64,000 bases of DNA from Haliotis asinina. Taxonomy: Eukaryota > Mollusca > Gastropoda > Lepetellida > Haliotidae. The stretch covers positions 21,288,618 through 21,352,617 of the forward strand of contig NC_090280.1 in NCBI RefSeq assembly GCF_037392515.1, written 5' to 3'. This document shows positions 23,701 through 35,500 of the stretch, one piece after another. The notes beneath the pieces are model-generated. The model did not search any database and was not told the origin of the DNA. It saw only the letters and a list, made by a program, of their open reading frames with translations. Position numbers and translations under genes: made by a program. Position 1 is the stretch's first letter. The number at the start of each line of letters is the position of its first letter.

Positions 23701-26700
23701 AGCATCACAGTTAAAGTGATGGAGAATGCCACGGGTAAGTGATCAATATCAGAAATAATGTCTTCGTACAATTCCTTTCGTCAGTTGTTTCCTCCTTCCC
23801 ATATCTACGTCATGTCATCTAAATAATGGTATTCGGGGAGGGGGCAGAAGAGGTGATGGGGGCGAACTTGGATTTGATCGGTAAATATGTTTAACAAATC
23901 TCATTTATTATTAGTGTGTGTTTTCAAAGTGTTTAGATATCCACGTGTTTAAGGAAATAAACTGTTTATATCTGCTGTTGTTTAATATTTAATCCCAATA
24001 CAAAAGGGTTGTTACGTCGATCTTCACATGAACATCACTAGTTGTTTGTAGAAGGTAACGGATTCTCGTATGTGCTTGTAATTAGTGATAAAAAAACAAA
24101 TATATAATCTGCTTTAAATCGTTTATGACCAGAATGACATATTACATTATGCAAGCATGCAAAATAATGGGACGTTTTCACTAATAATTTCCTGTATTAC
24201 TTGAATATTTGATACTTGATATACTAAACGCGCGTGGGTAGGCTAAAGGTAAAAGCGGCAGATCGAGACAATGAACCCGGGTTTGATTCTCAAAATGGCT
24301 GTTATTAAGTTCATTTCCATGTCCAACTCCATCCCACAGTCAGCTGATCTGCTTCTATCACGTTAGAAACATATATGCTCTTGTTATTCATGCCTTTAAA
24401 AAACATTAATGGTGTTTGTTATCGGCATATCTTTCGTGTTTCAGGGGAAAGCAGTTCGTCAGATACCTCAACAGACAGTCAGACAAGAAGCCATCAGACA
24501 ACAGATGGTCATGAAACAGATTGTCAGACAACAAGTGCTGATAGAACGAAAGATGATAAACCATTAGGTATTTATTTTTATTTGAGTTTAAAATATATCT
24601 GACAGAATCATATCCTTTTATTCGTAAATGAAAAGGATTCCTGGCGTGAGTGGTTGTCACATAATAAAAATAATAATATCAAATACTCCCCTAACACGAG
24701 GTAGTCTGTCACCGCAGATACAGCACCACCTGTCAGTTCTGATAACCAAAATATCCCGTATTGTGTTCTTGAGGAAATAGTGAGTAAGTTTAGTTTTTAG
24801 CGCACTCAGCAATGTTCCAGCTATATCGCGGCTACCTGTAAATACTCGATACAGGACCAGGCAGTGATCAAAAACATGAACATCAATCTTCAATCAATCA
24901 ATCGTATCTGGGATACGATCACATGTGTCAACCAAGTCAGCAAACCTGACTCGCTCCTCCCTCCCCCAACCCCCACCCCAATACCGTTATTCGCCTCTTA
25001 CGGCAGGACTATTGAAGATCAATTCTAACCCGGATCGTTACGGGTCCCCAAGGAAGTAACATAGTATAATCCATACAGCATTGACCTGTATACATTAGCA
25101 CATATTAGGATAACACGCTCACTGAATAGAAACAGACCGCTGCAGCATTGTTCGAGGAAGTTGTTTACATAAGTTGCTCTGACACAGATAATAACACTAT
25201 ACTGACTATACTTTAGAGGGTAATGAAGAGTTTTCGCATGTAATGGATGCGCCTATTTAGACCTCCTCCTCTCATTGACTCACCCCCCTCCGTCTCTTCC
25301 CTCTCCACATACCAGCTCTTCGCATATTATTTCTTTGAAGGCTTTGTGCGCGGATAGAGATTCTGTAAGAAGTAACTTCTGTTCTGAACACTGAATGTGT
25401 TCTTTATTGAGCAAATCATGCATATATTTAAGGCAAATCTAGATTGCCTCTCTTGCTTTCTCTGGTAAACTGTCCTAAATCAAACCATTGTCTTGACACT
25501 GACCCTGCTGCTAATCAACATTGGACAAACAGACCCGGTCCGTTAAGCCGGTGTCGAATATGGAAACACAGCAATCTGATATATTATTTAGTCTGACTAG
25601 TCTCTACTACTATAATGACAGTTGGACACAGGGAGACAAGAGTGGAGATAATCAACTTCACTTGACAGTTCATAGGAAAAGCATCATCCCCAGGTGTGAA
25701 TAAGGTGTTTCATCTGCTTCATTGCTATGTCCGCTATGATTAGTGTAAGGGGAGACTACTCCAGATATTGACAGGACCTGGTGATTCTGTGTCGGTAACA
25801 TACTGTAAAGCATGAATACGTTGGACCGGCGAAGGGAACGCTTCCATGAGAGGTAGGCGGTGCACTGCAATGAGCAAACCCATTTGGTTTGTGAAAGGGA
25901 GAGCAGATGTGGGCGAGTGCACGTGCAGTGCATGATTTTGATTCCGGGCGCACCTCCACATGCGTTGCTCATAAGACTCTGCATCACCCATTGCTCTAAA
26001 CACTATCGCGTGCAACCTGGGTCCCCTTATCTCATAATGGTAAGCGCCAGGGGGCGACACTTATACAGGCTACTACGGATCAATTGTCAGGTTGGTGATC
26101 AACTTATCCTTGTTTGCCAATAACAACGACGTTACAAGTCTTCGTCTATGTGTATATGTCTTGGACAGCGGAATCTTCAAAGTGAGAAACTGTCATTTTT
26201 CATCAGTTAATGTTATCTAATGTTACAGATGAGGGAGATCTCCTTATCTACGCAATAGCTGGATCTGCCGGGGGTCTTCTCCTCATCCTGGGCCTCATCA
26301 GCATGTGTATCATCGTCAGCAGGAGGGCGAGAGGTGGGTATACAGTCAGTATACTATAACGTAATAAAGATGAGATCCTGCTTGGGGACCTAGTGGTTAA
26401 AGCGTTCGCTCATCCGACGCCGGGTTCGATTCCCCACATGGGTGCAATGTGTGAATCCCATCTCTAGTGTCCCTCGCCGTGATATTTCTGGAATATTGCT
26501 AAACTAAACCGAAAACTCACAAGCAGATACTGTATTTAACGCAGAGCTAGATCCATGTCATTGCTGCAGATGATGAACCAAGTCTTGGCATGATTAATTA
26601 ACAAATAGAGAAAGTCTGTGTATTCAGTGATCGTTGAGCATGATATACTGTATAAGTAAGATAATTTTGGGTAACACAAAATTACCTGTAAACTGGTAAG

Positions 26701-28760
26701 GCTCCCACTGCCGAAACTATGGACAACAATACCAAGAGCTTGAATCATATCTACTTAAAATAACTTTTCAGTTTTCAGTTTGATCTGGCTTGCGCTCAGC
26801 TTCCGACATTTACAACAATGAGCAAAAGAACAGTCAGCGCGTAGATTTATAACATAATTATCATATTTGATAATTTTGCTGTAAATCACTATAGATACCA
26901 GAAACAATCAGTGAAAATAGTAAAGAAATGGTGAAAACCTGCTTGGTTGCACTTTCTATCATTACTACCCCTACCGCACGGTGATGGTTGGAGGTATGGG
27001 TTCGAATCAATGTTCGCCGCATAACAAAATAGGTTAAAACAAGGTACTTGTTGTTACGGCGCCTGACGTCCGACTCCGAGTCGGTATACTGCACGAGTGT
27101 GGCGGGTATCCATAATTATTCAACCGTGACATGCTATCTTAGTGGCATGCTATCTTTCTCATCTGTTTCGGGGCGGTAGGATAGCCTAGTGGATAAAGCG
27201 CACACTCATCACGCCGAAGATCCGGGTTCAGTTTCACTCATCTTCACAGAATCTTGTTAACAGCGGTGTAAAACCACGCTTACTCTTTACTCATTATCTG
27301 TTTCAGGTGTAGATGACTACGAAGAAAATATGTAAGTGCTTGATTCATTTTGTACATGATGAAGTTTTTCTGTTTGATGTTAACAACTGGGACGGAAGAG
27401 TGGCCTAGTGGTCAAAGTCTTAGTTCGTCACACCCGGGTTCGATTCTCCACATGTATACAATGTGTGAAGCCTATTCCCGGTGTCCCCACCATGATATTG
27501 CTGGAATATTGCCAAAAGCGGTGTAAAACCATACTCACTCATTAATACCAATCATTTTGCAGTGACATTCCCACTCAGACACTTTACCTGCTGTTTGGAT
27601 AACGATGTAAGAATCCACTTCTAACATTCGTTGTATGCAATAAACAGGAAATTGCAATCCATATAGATGTATGCTTTGTTTTTCACGTAGATAGTTCTTA
27701 GTTTAGATTGTGATAATACATATTTCCACATTATCATGGTCTCATAACATGTTTTGCAGGGATAACATCATTGACTTTGAACCAAAGTTTGGTAAGTATA
27801 CACTTTAGGCATTACTAATCCACCTGAGATCGATATTATATTAAACCAAAGGCTACACTACCAATCACCATTACATGTACTTCCACTGACCGTAAAGATC
27901 CAGATTAAAACTGGTCTGCAGTAACCCATGATTGCCGTAAGAGGCGACTAACGATCGATGCTCATGATGTCAATCACTGGACTGTCTTGATTATTTAAAG
28001 AGCGCCGAAGCTGACAGAGCTGGAAATTGCTTTGTGCGACGTTAAACAACATACAAACAAACCTGTCTACTTCTTCCAAGGTCATCCGGCTTCATTATTC
28101 CCCCATCTTGTGCCCCTGGGGAGTGTGCCCCTGGGGATTGTGCCTCTGGGGAGTACAACACTGTTGAAGGACATGTGAAGAGCGAATGGATAGTTGGCAA
28201 CTGGTATACGATACCTACCAACATAGAAGAAGACGTTTACAAAAAATAGATATTTCAGACCCGACTTTTAATAATCTTGAGTTTAAGTTTGAGTTTATCG
28301 CTCAACATACTCTTTACGTCCGCATGCATTTCTTAAAGACAGTTTAAAGGCAGTGGTTGGCAGATGTGTAATGAAATAAATGTAATATAGCTTGGAAGAA
28401 AGTTGACACTCTTGTAAATTGTACCCTTTAGGCAGTTGAACAGATCATTTAATTGTCCTCTCAGATATTTATACATTTCCTGAAATCATTTGTGCATACG
28501 AGCCCAGCTAACCAATAAGTTTTGTTGTTCACAGTAGATGTTCATTCAGGAATTAAATCTCATTATAGTATTGATGGAAATGTAATTATAGCGTAAAACC
28601 CAACTCTCTCGCTAACTGTATTATTGCAGACGTGCATGCTGGTATCCGGGACAATCAGCAGGCGTCACGTGACTCGCAACAACAACCGAGATGTCTCGTT
28701 TTGACAAATGTTATGCTACAAGGAAACAAGAACCCAGAATTCAGTGATAAAAAAGACTAA
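20770..28760 (+). CDS. two-Ig-domain type I membrane protein, 8 exons, 379 aa
   Basis: Exons: 20770-20818, 21871-22194, 23384-23734, 24445-24567, 26229-26333, 27307-27331, 27760-27791, 28630-28760. All junctions are GT-AG; introns are phase 1 except one phase 2 (after exon 6), as usual for Ig genes. Residues 1-17 are a signal peptide (MMDLYMSSVLLIILLSG). Exon 2 is an Ig domain (C37, W48, C105 in SWRC) with several N-glycosylation sites. Exon 3 is a second Ig domain (C149, W162, C222 in VWTC). Exon 4 is a Ser/Thr/Asp/Gln stalk. Exon 5 carries the TM helix (about 287-312) and an RRAR stop-transfer. The 67-residue tail contains DDYEENM; no ITIM or ITAM is seen. It is likely a surface recognition or adhesion receptor, with no ligand inferable. 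The exon 2 acceptor (ttgaaatag) is weak. Two ATGs are adjacent; I took the first. Confidence 0.8.
20843..20960. repeat. (GAGT)n microsatellite in Ig intron 1
   Basis: Imperfect gagtgagtgagtcagtcagt runs, followed by a fragment of the shared SINE tail (gttttacgcctcactcagc). Confidence 0.85.
21182..21415 (-). repeat. SINE family B in Ig intron 1
   Basis: gtttagttttacgtcgcact to ctattctatcccggaccttc. Both ends present. Confidence 0.9.
22318..22520 (+). repeat. tRNA-derived SINE, third family
   Basis: Has an A-box-like segment (gtgaagggtagagagtccgc) and a clear B box (ggtcgcgggttcgatccccg). It then has a body unlike families A and B (ggtgttcatgcttagctgag), with no shared ggaatattgc tail. It lies in Ig intron 2. 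Confidence 0.7.
22854..22988 (+). repeat. SINE family A in Ig intron 2
   Basis: gcggtggggaagcctagtag, ggttcgattctccacatggg, then the tail gggatattgctgaaacctag and actcactc. Confidence 0.85.
23285..23365. repeat. 30-bp direct duplication
   Basis: cttgtttttagacagagtta and cttgattttagacagagtta, each followed by aaactagtgtct or aatctagcgtct, in tandem just upstream of the exon 3 acceptor. Confidence 0.75.
24222..24345 (+). repeat. SINE family A, very diverged
   Basis: cgcgtgggtaggctaaaggt and aacccgggtttgattctcaa preserve only the A- and B-box regions. Ig intron 3. Confidence 0.5.
24780..25053 (-). repeat. SINE family B in Ig intron 4
   Basis: agtaagtttagtttttagcg to acccggatcgttacgggtcc, with a C-rich insertion (ctccctcccccaacccccac) around 24960. 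Confidence 0.85.
25060..26220. other. Ig intron 4, unique part
   Basis: No repeat family or exon recognised. A few minus-strand frames of 67-106 aa overlap each other without domain features. Confidence 0.4.
26380..26520 (+). repeat. SINE family A in Ig intron 5
   Basis: gcttggggacctagtggtta, ccgggttcgattccccacat, tttctggaatattgctaaac. Confidence 0.85.
27169..27298 (+). repeat. SINE family A, internally shortened
   Basis: ggggcggtaggatagcctag, ccgggttcagtttcactcat, then directly aacagcggtgtaaaaccacg with most of the body missing. Ends 8 bp before the Ig exon 6 acceptor. Confidence 0.8.
27390..27547 (+). repeat. SINE family A in Ig intron 6
   Basis: gacggaagagtggcctagtg to ccaaaagcggtgtaaaacca and tactcactcatt. 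Near full length. Confidence 0.9.
27926..28052 (+). repeat. SINE family B, internally deleted
   Basis: cccatgattgccgtaagagg, cgactaacgatcgatgctca, then the tail gctttgtgcgacgttaaaca. The middle block is missing. Ig intron 7. Confidence 0.8.
28085..28155. repeat. short 17-bp triplication
   Basis: Three tandem gtgcccctggggantnt units (cttgtgcccctggggagtgt and following). Confidence 0.6.
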
Positions 28761-29556
28761 CGATACTTGGGGGATGAAGTGAGTGTTGAGAGTTGTCTGC
28801 CTTCAGCTGTCGGGATCTGGACGTCTGGAATCTTAATTGCTTTTGTGTATCAGTTAACCTACTCAGGGTTTTTTCTCCAAGTTAACATGTTATTTTTTTC
28901 CAACCAGCTTGTTGGACAATACAACTCATACCCCACCACATGTTCCGTTTGTATTCAGCTGAAATAGAATAACATACTCGCTACCTGAAATCATGATTGC
29001 TGTTTTTTACGAATCTACTTGTGGTTATATAATATCCTGTCACTTGAGTGGTGGTGGTTATTGAATGAGTGAATTAGAGAATGACCCTTCATTTAAATGT
29101 GTGTTTGTAAGTATTTCATTTATGGATGTTATCAGTTTGTGACTGGAGTCAGAGGGAAACCTTGAACAAGAACGTTTATGGTACACATAAACCAAGAAAT
29201 ATGACCATGGCGATTAAGGGATTCGAACCCATAACAATGACCTTCTAGTAGGCCTGAGAACCGAACTATAGAGAGACCAGTATGACTCGAGTCCTCTTTT
29301 ACCAGCATATGATATAGCAGTTTCAATGCTGGCCCACTTTCTGACAAAATCTTGACAACATCTTTAGGTTCATGCTTCTTTCTCAGAATTGTGGTTCTGG
29401 GCGTCATTGTACAAAACAGTCATAGCAGTGAGCCATTTTTGAGCCTATGGTGTAGTAAGTGAGCGCCAACATCGCTTTGTACAACAGCCCACTGAACAAT
29501 AAAACGGAGGGTCTTGGTTTGTTCTTGAGACGATGTATTGCTACTTTGATCTATAT

Positions 29557-32500
29557 TCAGAATTTCGTCAGTTCTGTTCTATAAGTTGCTCGCTTTGAAC
29601 GTCCATTACACTTGTTTCGACGTCTTGTCACCACCATCAGCATGACTGCACATACCACAACGACGACGATGACTGAAACTACAACGCCGCCTGTTGCTGC
29701 GATGATTACATCACCTGACGACGACGACCCTGTATGAAATACAGATAAATGTGATTGTTTGGTGTCAGTCATGTTTAACGGAGCGTGGAACTAAACTTCA
29801 ATTACACCACGGCTTGTAAGCATTATTAAGGACTGATGGTGACAATTGCATCACCTAATTCCTTGAACCTAATTCGGCGTTTTGTTATTGCAGTTACTTT
29901 CTCGTTGCCGCGGGTTTTTAAAGAAACTTGAGCAACGAGAAAATGCTTGAAGTAACGAGAACATACTCGAAGCAACGAGAGCTTTATTAATGCAACGTGA
30001 AACTACTCTAAATGTCCAGAAAATATTTCAAATTCAAGACAATACCCGAAGCAACGAGAAAATAATCTCAGGAATGTGGCAATACTGGAAATTACACATT
30101 TCTAAAGAAGCTTAAAGCAATGACAACATACTCCAAGCAACGGCAAAATAATCGAAGAAACGAGAAAATTCTCGATGCAACGAAAAAAGCACACACCCGA
30201 CCGCCAACAGTACAAACCAACCAAAGAGACATTTCGCTGAAACAGCATTTTATGCTACAAAAGTGGAAGAAACCAACCTTCCTTCGCCTGGCCAAGGTTG
30301 AAGTTACGGATTCTGATTGTAACTGACAGGGTCGACGTGTGCCATGTTGGCGATAACTGCACGTCACGACGTTTCCGTGCAGTCTCTAGTCCCTGCTTGA
30401 CGCACTGTGTTTTGTTGGACGACATCCGGTGTAATTCCTGCAATATATAGTGGTAAAAATCTCAAGACCCAGAGGCGGTGGGGTAGCCTAGTGGTTAAAG
30501 CGTTCAGTCTTCACGCCGAAGGCACGGGTTCAGTTGCCCACATGGGTACAATGTGTGAAGCCAATCTGGTGTCCCCTTCCTTATGAATCTGAAATATTTC
30601 CAAAAGTGGCATAAACTAAACTCATTCACTCACTCCCCGCAAACGTAGTAATTTCATCGACACATCACTCGATCATGAAGTTAGTTTGTTTGATGTTTAA
30701 CGCTGCACTCAGCAGTAAAATACTCTACTCGGGCTCACACAATCCAAAGATCAACACCATGAGCAACGATCTCGTTATATTTACATTATGTAACCAAGTG
30801 TAACCAAAGCTTCGTGCTGAACTGGCTCAATCACTTCCACACTGAATATAGACATTCAGTCAAACTACACAGTTCTTGAGCCAGACAGTGACAACACCAG
30901 AGCTCGAGTTTACCTTGTTTTATTTTTGCTTCAAATGCAGTCGGAAGAGCCCGAAAGCAACTGTCCTTAAGTGTTGGAACATTATATTTTCCATCCTATA
31001 CATTTACCAATAGATCGCCTGATTGCAGTGTCCCAAACTGCCAAGAATAGCTCACCTGGTTAGAGTATCCCACACTGCCAAGAAAGGATCACCTGGTTAC
31101 AGTATCATGCACTGCCAGGAATAGCTTACCTGGTTACAGTATCCCCCACTACCAAGAAAGGATCACCTGGTTAGAGTATCATACACTGCTAGGAATAGCT
31201 CACCTGGATATAGTATCCCACACTGCCAGGAATAGCTCACCTGGATATAGTATCCCCCACTGCCAGCAATAGCTCATCTGGTTACAGAATCCCACACTGC
31301 CAGGAATAGTTTACCTGCGTATGGTATCCCACTCTGCCAGGAATAGCTCAACTGGTTACAGTATCCTACACTGCTAGGAATAGCTCACCTGGATATAGTA
31401 TCCCACACTGCCAGGAATAGCTCACCTGGTTACAGTATCCCACACTGCCAGGAATAGCTCACCTGGTTAGAGTATCCCCCACTACCAAGAACAGGTCACC
31501 TGGTTACAGTATCATACACTGCCAGCAATAGCTCACCTGGTTACAGTATCCCACACTGCCAGGAATAGCTCACCTGGTTACAGAATCCCTCACTACCAGG
31601 AATAGCTCACCTGGTTACAGTATCATACACTGCCAGGAATAGCTTTCCTGGTTACAGTATCCCACACTGCCAGGAATAGCTCACCTGATTACAGTATCCT
31701 GGTCCTGCAGAATCTGGGCACACAGTAAAGGAGCAGGTGTAGGTGACCACGTTGTCGTGGACGTACATCTGCTGGAAGTAGAATGCGTAGACTGGGAGAA
31801 ACGCCAAGTTGAAGCCGCGTCTGCCATTTTTATAGATGGTGAACTGGTCAGCAAGGCTGGGGTGGTCGATGCAGTGACTGTACGAAATACCCACTGTATT
31901 GTTAGAAGGCAGAGTTCAACATGATGTAAAATAACGTTTCACCTGTTATTCATTGTACCTCCTTTCAGTAGTGTGATATATTTAACCTTTACTATATTTA
32001 ACCTTGTGCTACAACGCTAAAGAGAGACGCTGTGAACAGCGTAAAATGATTTAACGCTATATCCCCTGAACGGAGAAGTCTAGGCTTGCTTCATATTCTA
32101 GGCTGGCTTTAACATAGCATAACGTATTTAACAATATTTCAGAGAGGAAAAGGTAAGATAGATGCCAACTTCTTTATTATATTATGATGTGACATTTCGG
32201 TATTTCCTCCTTCCACAAAGTATCTAAATGCCTATCAAACGGCAACAAGAAGTTAGAAACGGATTCGGGATTCGGGATTCGAATCTTAAATCCGAATATT
32301 TTCTCTGGAAAATCTGGATCTGGATATTTTCTCGGGGATTCTGACGAAAAATGTCAGTACGGGTTTTCTAATGTTGTGGGTGCCCCTTAGGTATCTGGGT
32401 AACATGTAAGCAGCCAAACTACACTTTTCCATATTTGAATCTCAATCTCAGTTTTCCTAACATTGGGTTTCCAGGACCATAAATTACGCTCTCTTTGTCA

Positions 32501-35500
32501 ATGCTTGCCATATTCAGGATAAACTCGACTGGTAAGTGTTTATCATTTGTTTGTCACCGTGCCCATACTCGTGGGTTTCACCCATGTGATGAAGATCAAT
32601 CACCTACCACCTGAAGTGAACAGTGAACAACTTATAATATTACTTTTGTGTTGAAGTACTGTTCCACAGCGTCAGTGTAAGGTTCAGGGGAGGATCTGAT
32701 TTGGCTGTGCACTGACGAGGTAGGAAGAACTGACCTTGACCTGAAGCAAACAGGATATGCAAACAAGATACATGACGGATATCTTCTCACAGAGTATTGA
32801 CATTGTAAGATGTTTAATTCCTTCAGAGGTATATTTAATTCTTTTCTCATATATTAAGAGATACACCGACCACAGAATCACAGCGTCTGGACAGGAGAAT
32901 CCACTGATCAATAGCTGAAACATGGATCTATGGAAAAAGGATAGGATGTCGTGTCAAACAGGTCAGCGAGCCTGATCAGCCAATCCCGTTTGTTGCCTCT
33001 TACGACACGCATGAGTTACTGAAAATCAGTTCTATCACATCTTTACGAATCTCTACCGATGGAGACAACACATGTAGTTCAGTGTGGTACAAAATCCCGA
33101 GAGGCACACAGAAGTCAGGTTGCCGAACACGGTCGTCAATCCACAGACTCTCCGACTCTGACATTGGTTTGCTTCATACGTGTTGACTTTCTAACAGAGT
33201 CAGATCAACTGATATCATTTTACCTGACTTCTTTGATCTGATGACAAGGAACATCTTCTGGCCCAGGTTAACCTCCCCTGTCACAGGGTGCAGGTCTGCT
33301 GACGACTCCGATGGATCCTCAGTCGTTACCAACATCGTCAGCCCAGTTACTGGCACATGTACATGCACATGATCGTGGGTAGCATCTCTGTAGAGTGAGT
33401 TAGTGAGTGAGTGAGTGAGTGAGTGAGTGAGTGAGTGAGTGAGTGAGTGAGTGAGTGAGTGAGTGAGTGAGTGAGTGAGTGAGTGAGTTGCAAATTATGG
33501 TGCACCACCTTGGTGGGCAAGTTTGGTTGGGTGTGTGCTCGAGGAAGGAGTAAAGATTAAAGTAATTAAGTGAGTGTATGAGTAACACTTTAATATGCAC
33601 TACACCGGCTTGTACTCACGCGTGTACTTTGACGACTGTTGTTACAGTTGCAGGTGCCCCATCCAGCGTGAGCTTCTCCTCACAGGTAACGGTGAACAAC
33701 CTGGTGTCCCTACCCCCGGTCAGATGGAAGGAGGTGTCGTTCAGTTTACGGAAGACCACAAGGACTTTCTGTACAGGCATAGATAGGTAGATAGATAGGT
33801 AGATAGATAAAGTGATGGATGGATGGACTGATGGACTGAATAATGGAATGATGGATGGATGAGTAAGTCGATGAATGGATGGTGGGTGGTTGGATTGTGG
33901 ATAGATTATGGATGGGTAGCTGGGTGGTTGCATTGTGGATAGATTGAGTGAGTTGAATGAAGATTACAATATATATGCAGTGATAATTACATGGTTAGCA
34001 TTAGATAGTGATATACGAAGAATGTTCATAAACATACAAATGTTTAGCAGGTATCTCTGTTTCCTTATAAAATGGCTGTTATTGATGATTACTCCTGCCA
34101 AAAAAATCTTATTCTGATTCCACAGTGGACAAGGATAACACCATCTTTGTCACAGATGTTAACAGAAGATTTTATATCCGATATTTCAGAAATGGTGCTG
34201 AAGAAATGGACAATCTCTCCCAAGTGCCTTTTGATATCAAACATATCACCACGAGTTGATATCGCTTGATCTCATGCAAGCAATATCTCCCGTGGAACAC
34301 AGTTCTGCACGATAAATACAGAATTCCGGACGGGGATGTTCTTTTCATGTCTGGTATGACGTGGCCAGGAATGGTAACGCGGGTGACCGGATTATTAGAC
34401 CAGGGAGGTTGATAAACTAGGCTGTCTTATCAGAGATAACCAGAATTCATGTCAGAATTTGAACCTCAACTGATTTTCTTTCTGATATGCCCGTTGACAC
34501 AAATCTTTGATGACAGACAACTGAACAGCTACAAAACCGTGCCACGAATTATTACTGTTGTGCAGCGGAAGCAGCAGTTTTGGAAAGGCGTATAGAAGCT
34601 GAACGAACATGAAGACATGCCATGTTTTATTGATAACAATTTCCTTTTATTCTTTACACGACGTTTCAGAGCTAATTCTTGCTTCTTTATCGGATGATGA
34701 AAGAATAAAAATATCTCACAGGAAAAGAAATAAAGAAAAAAAACAGTTTTTATCTTTGAAACATCATCAAGTCATTTGTCAGCATTACCACCTGTGGCAA
34801 CGGCCATCCAGAACTAATGATCATTTACACGGTTGCGTTAGTTCCAGTAAATGCATGTAAGGGCATCCTCCACCCTAACTCCAGGATTCTGAGGTGTGTG
34901 AATGAGTGTGCAGAACCGCCTTTGATAGGCCAGAGGTTCTGTTCTGACACAACCATATCATCAACAACGACCTCAGTTGTGGTGTTTGTTTTCTGTGTTT
35001 GTGTGTTGTTTAACGCCACAGTCAGCTATTTTCCAACTACATGGCGGCGATCTGTAAACAATCGAATCTGGACCAGACTATCCAGTGACCAGTATCATGA
35101 GAATCGATTAGGATTCGATGACATGCCAGCGTTCCTGACCAGTTAGTAACGTCTTAAGACGCGCGTGGAGTTGCTGAAGACTAATTCTCACCCGGATCTT
35201 GAGGGGTCTAAGGGAGTTGGACAGATCTGACGAAGTCAGCGTAATGAAGTGGATGTTGAACTTACCGTGTTACCGAAACAGGGTGTTGTGAGGCTGTAGT
35301 TGCCCCCTGCCCCCACCGCGTTGCATCCTGGGGGCAATGCGACGTCATACACAGAGGTGTCTATACACAGGAAGGCCAGGTCCTTGCTCACACAATCTGA
35401 ACAGGGTACAGAAATGACGTGAAGTAATATAGATAGTGGTAGATGTCCTTTTTATGTCAACGAGCTCTTATGGTAAGAATGTTGCCAAAACGACGTGAGG

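Noticed and set aside
25670-26123. Overlapping 67-106 aa frames on both strands in the Ig intron
   Set aside because: Mutually overlapping, no domain, no splice sites in phase with the Ig gene.
32684-32923. Minus-strand LLISGFSCPDAVILW, resembling a ZP linker exon
   Set aside because: The acceptor there would need phase 1 and in that phase the text differs and hits a stop; exon 32740-32644 joins the flanking exons in phase and supplies the expected Cys motif instead.
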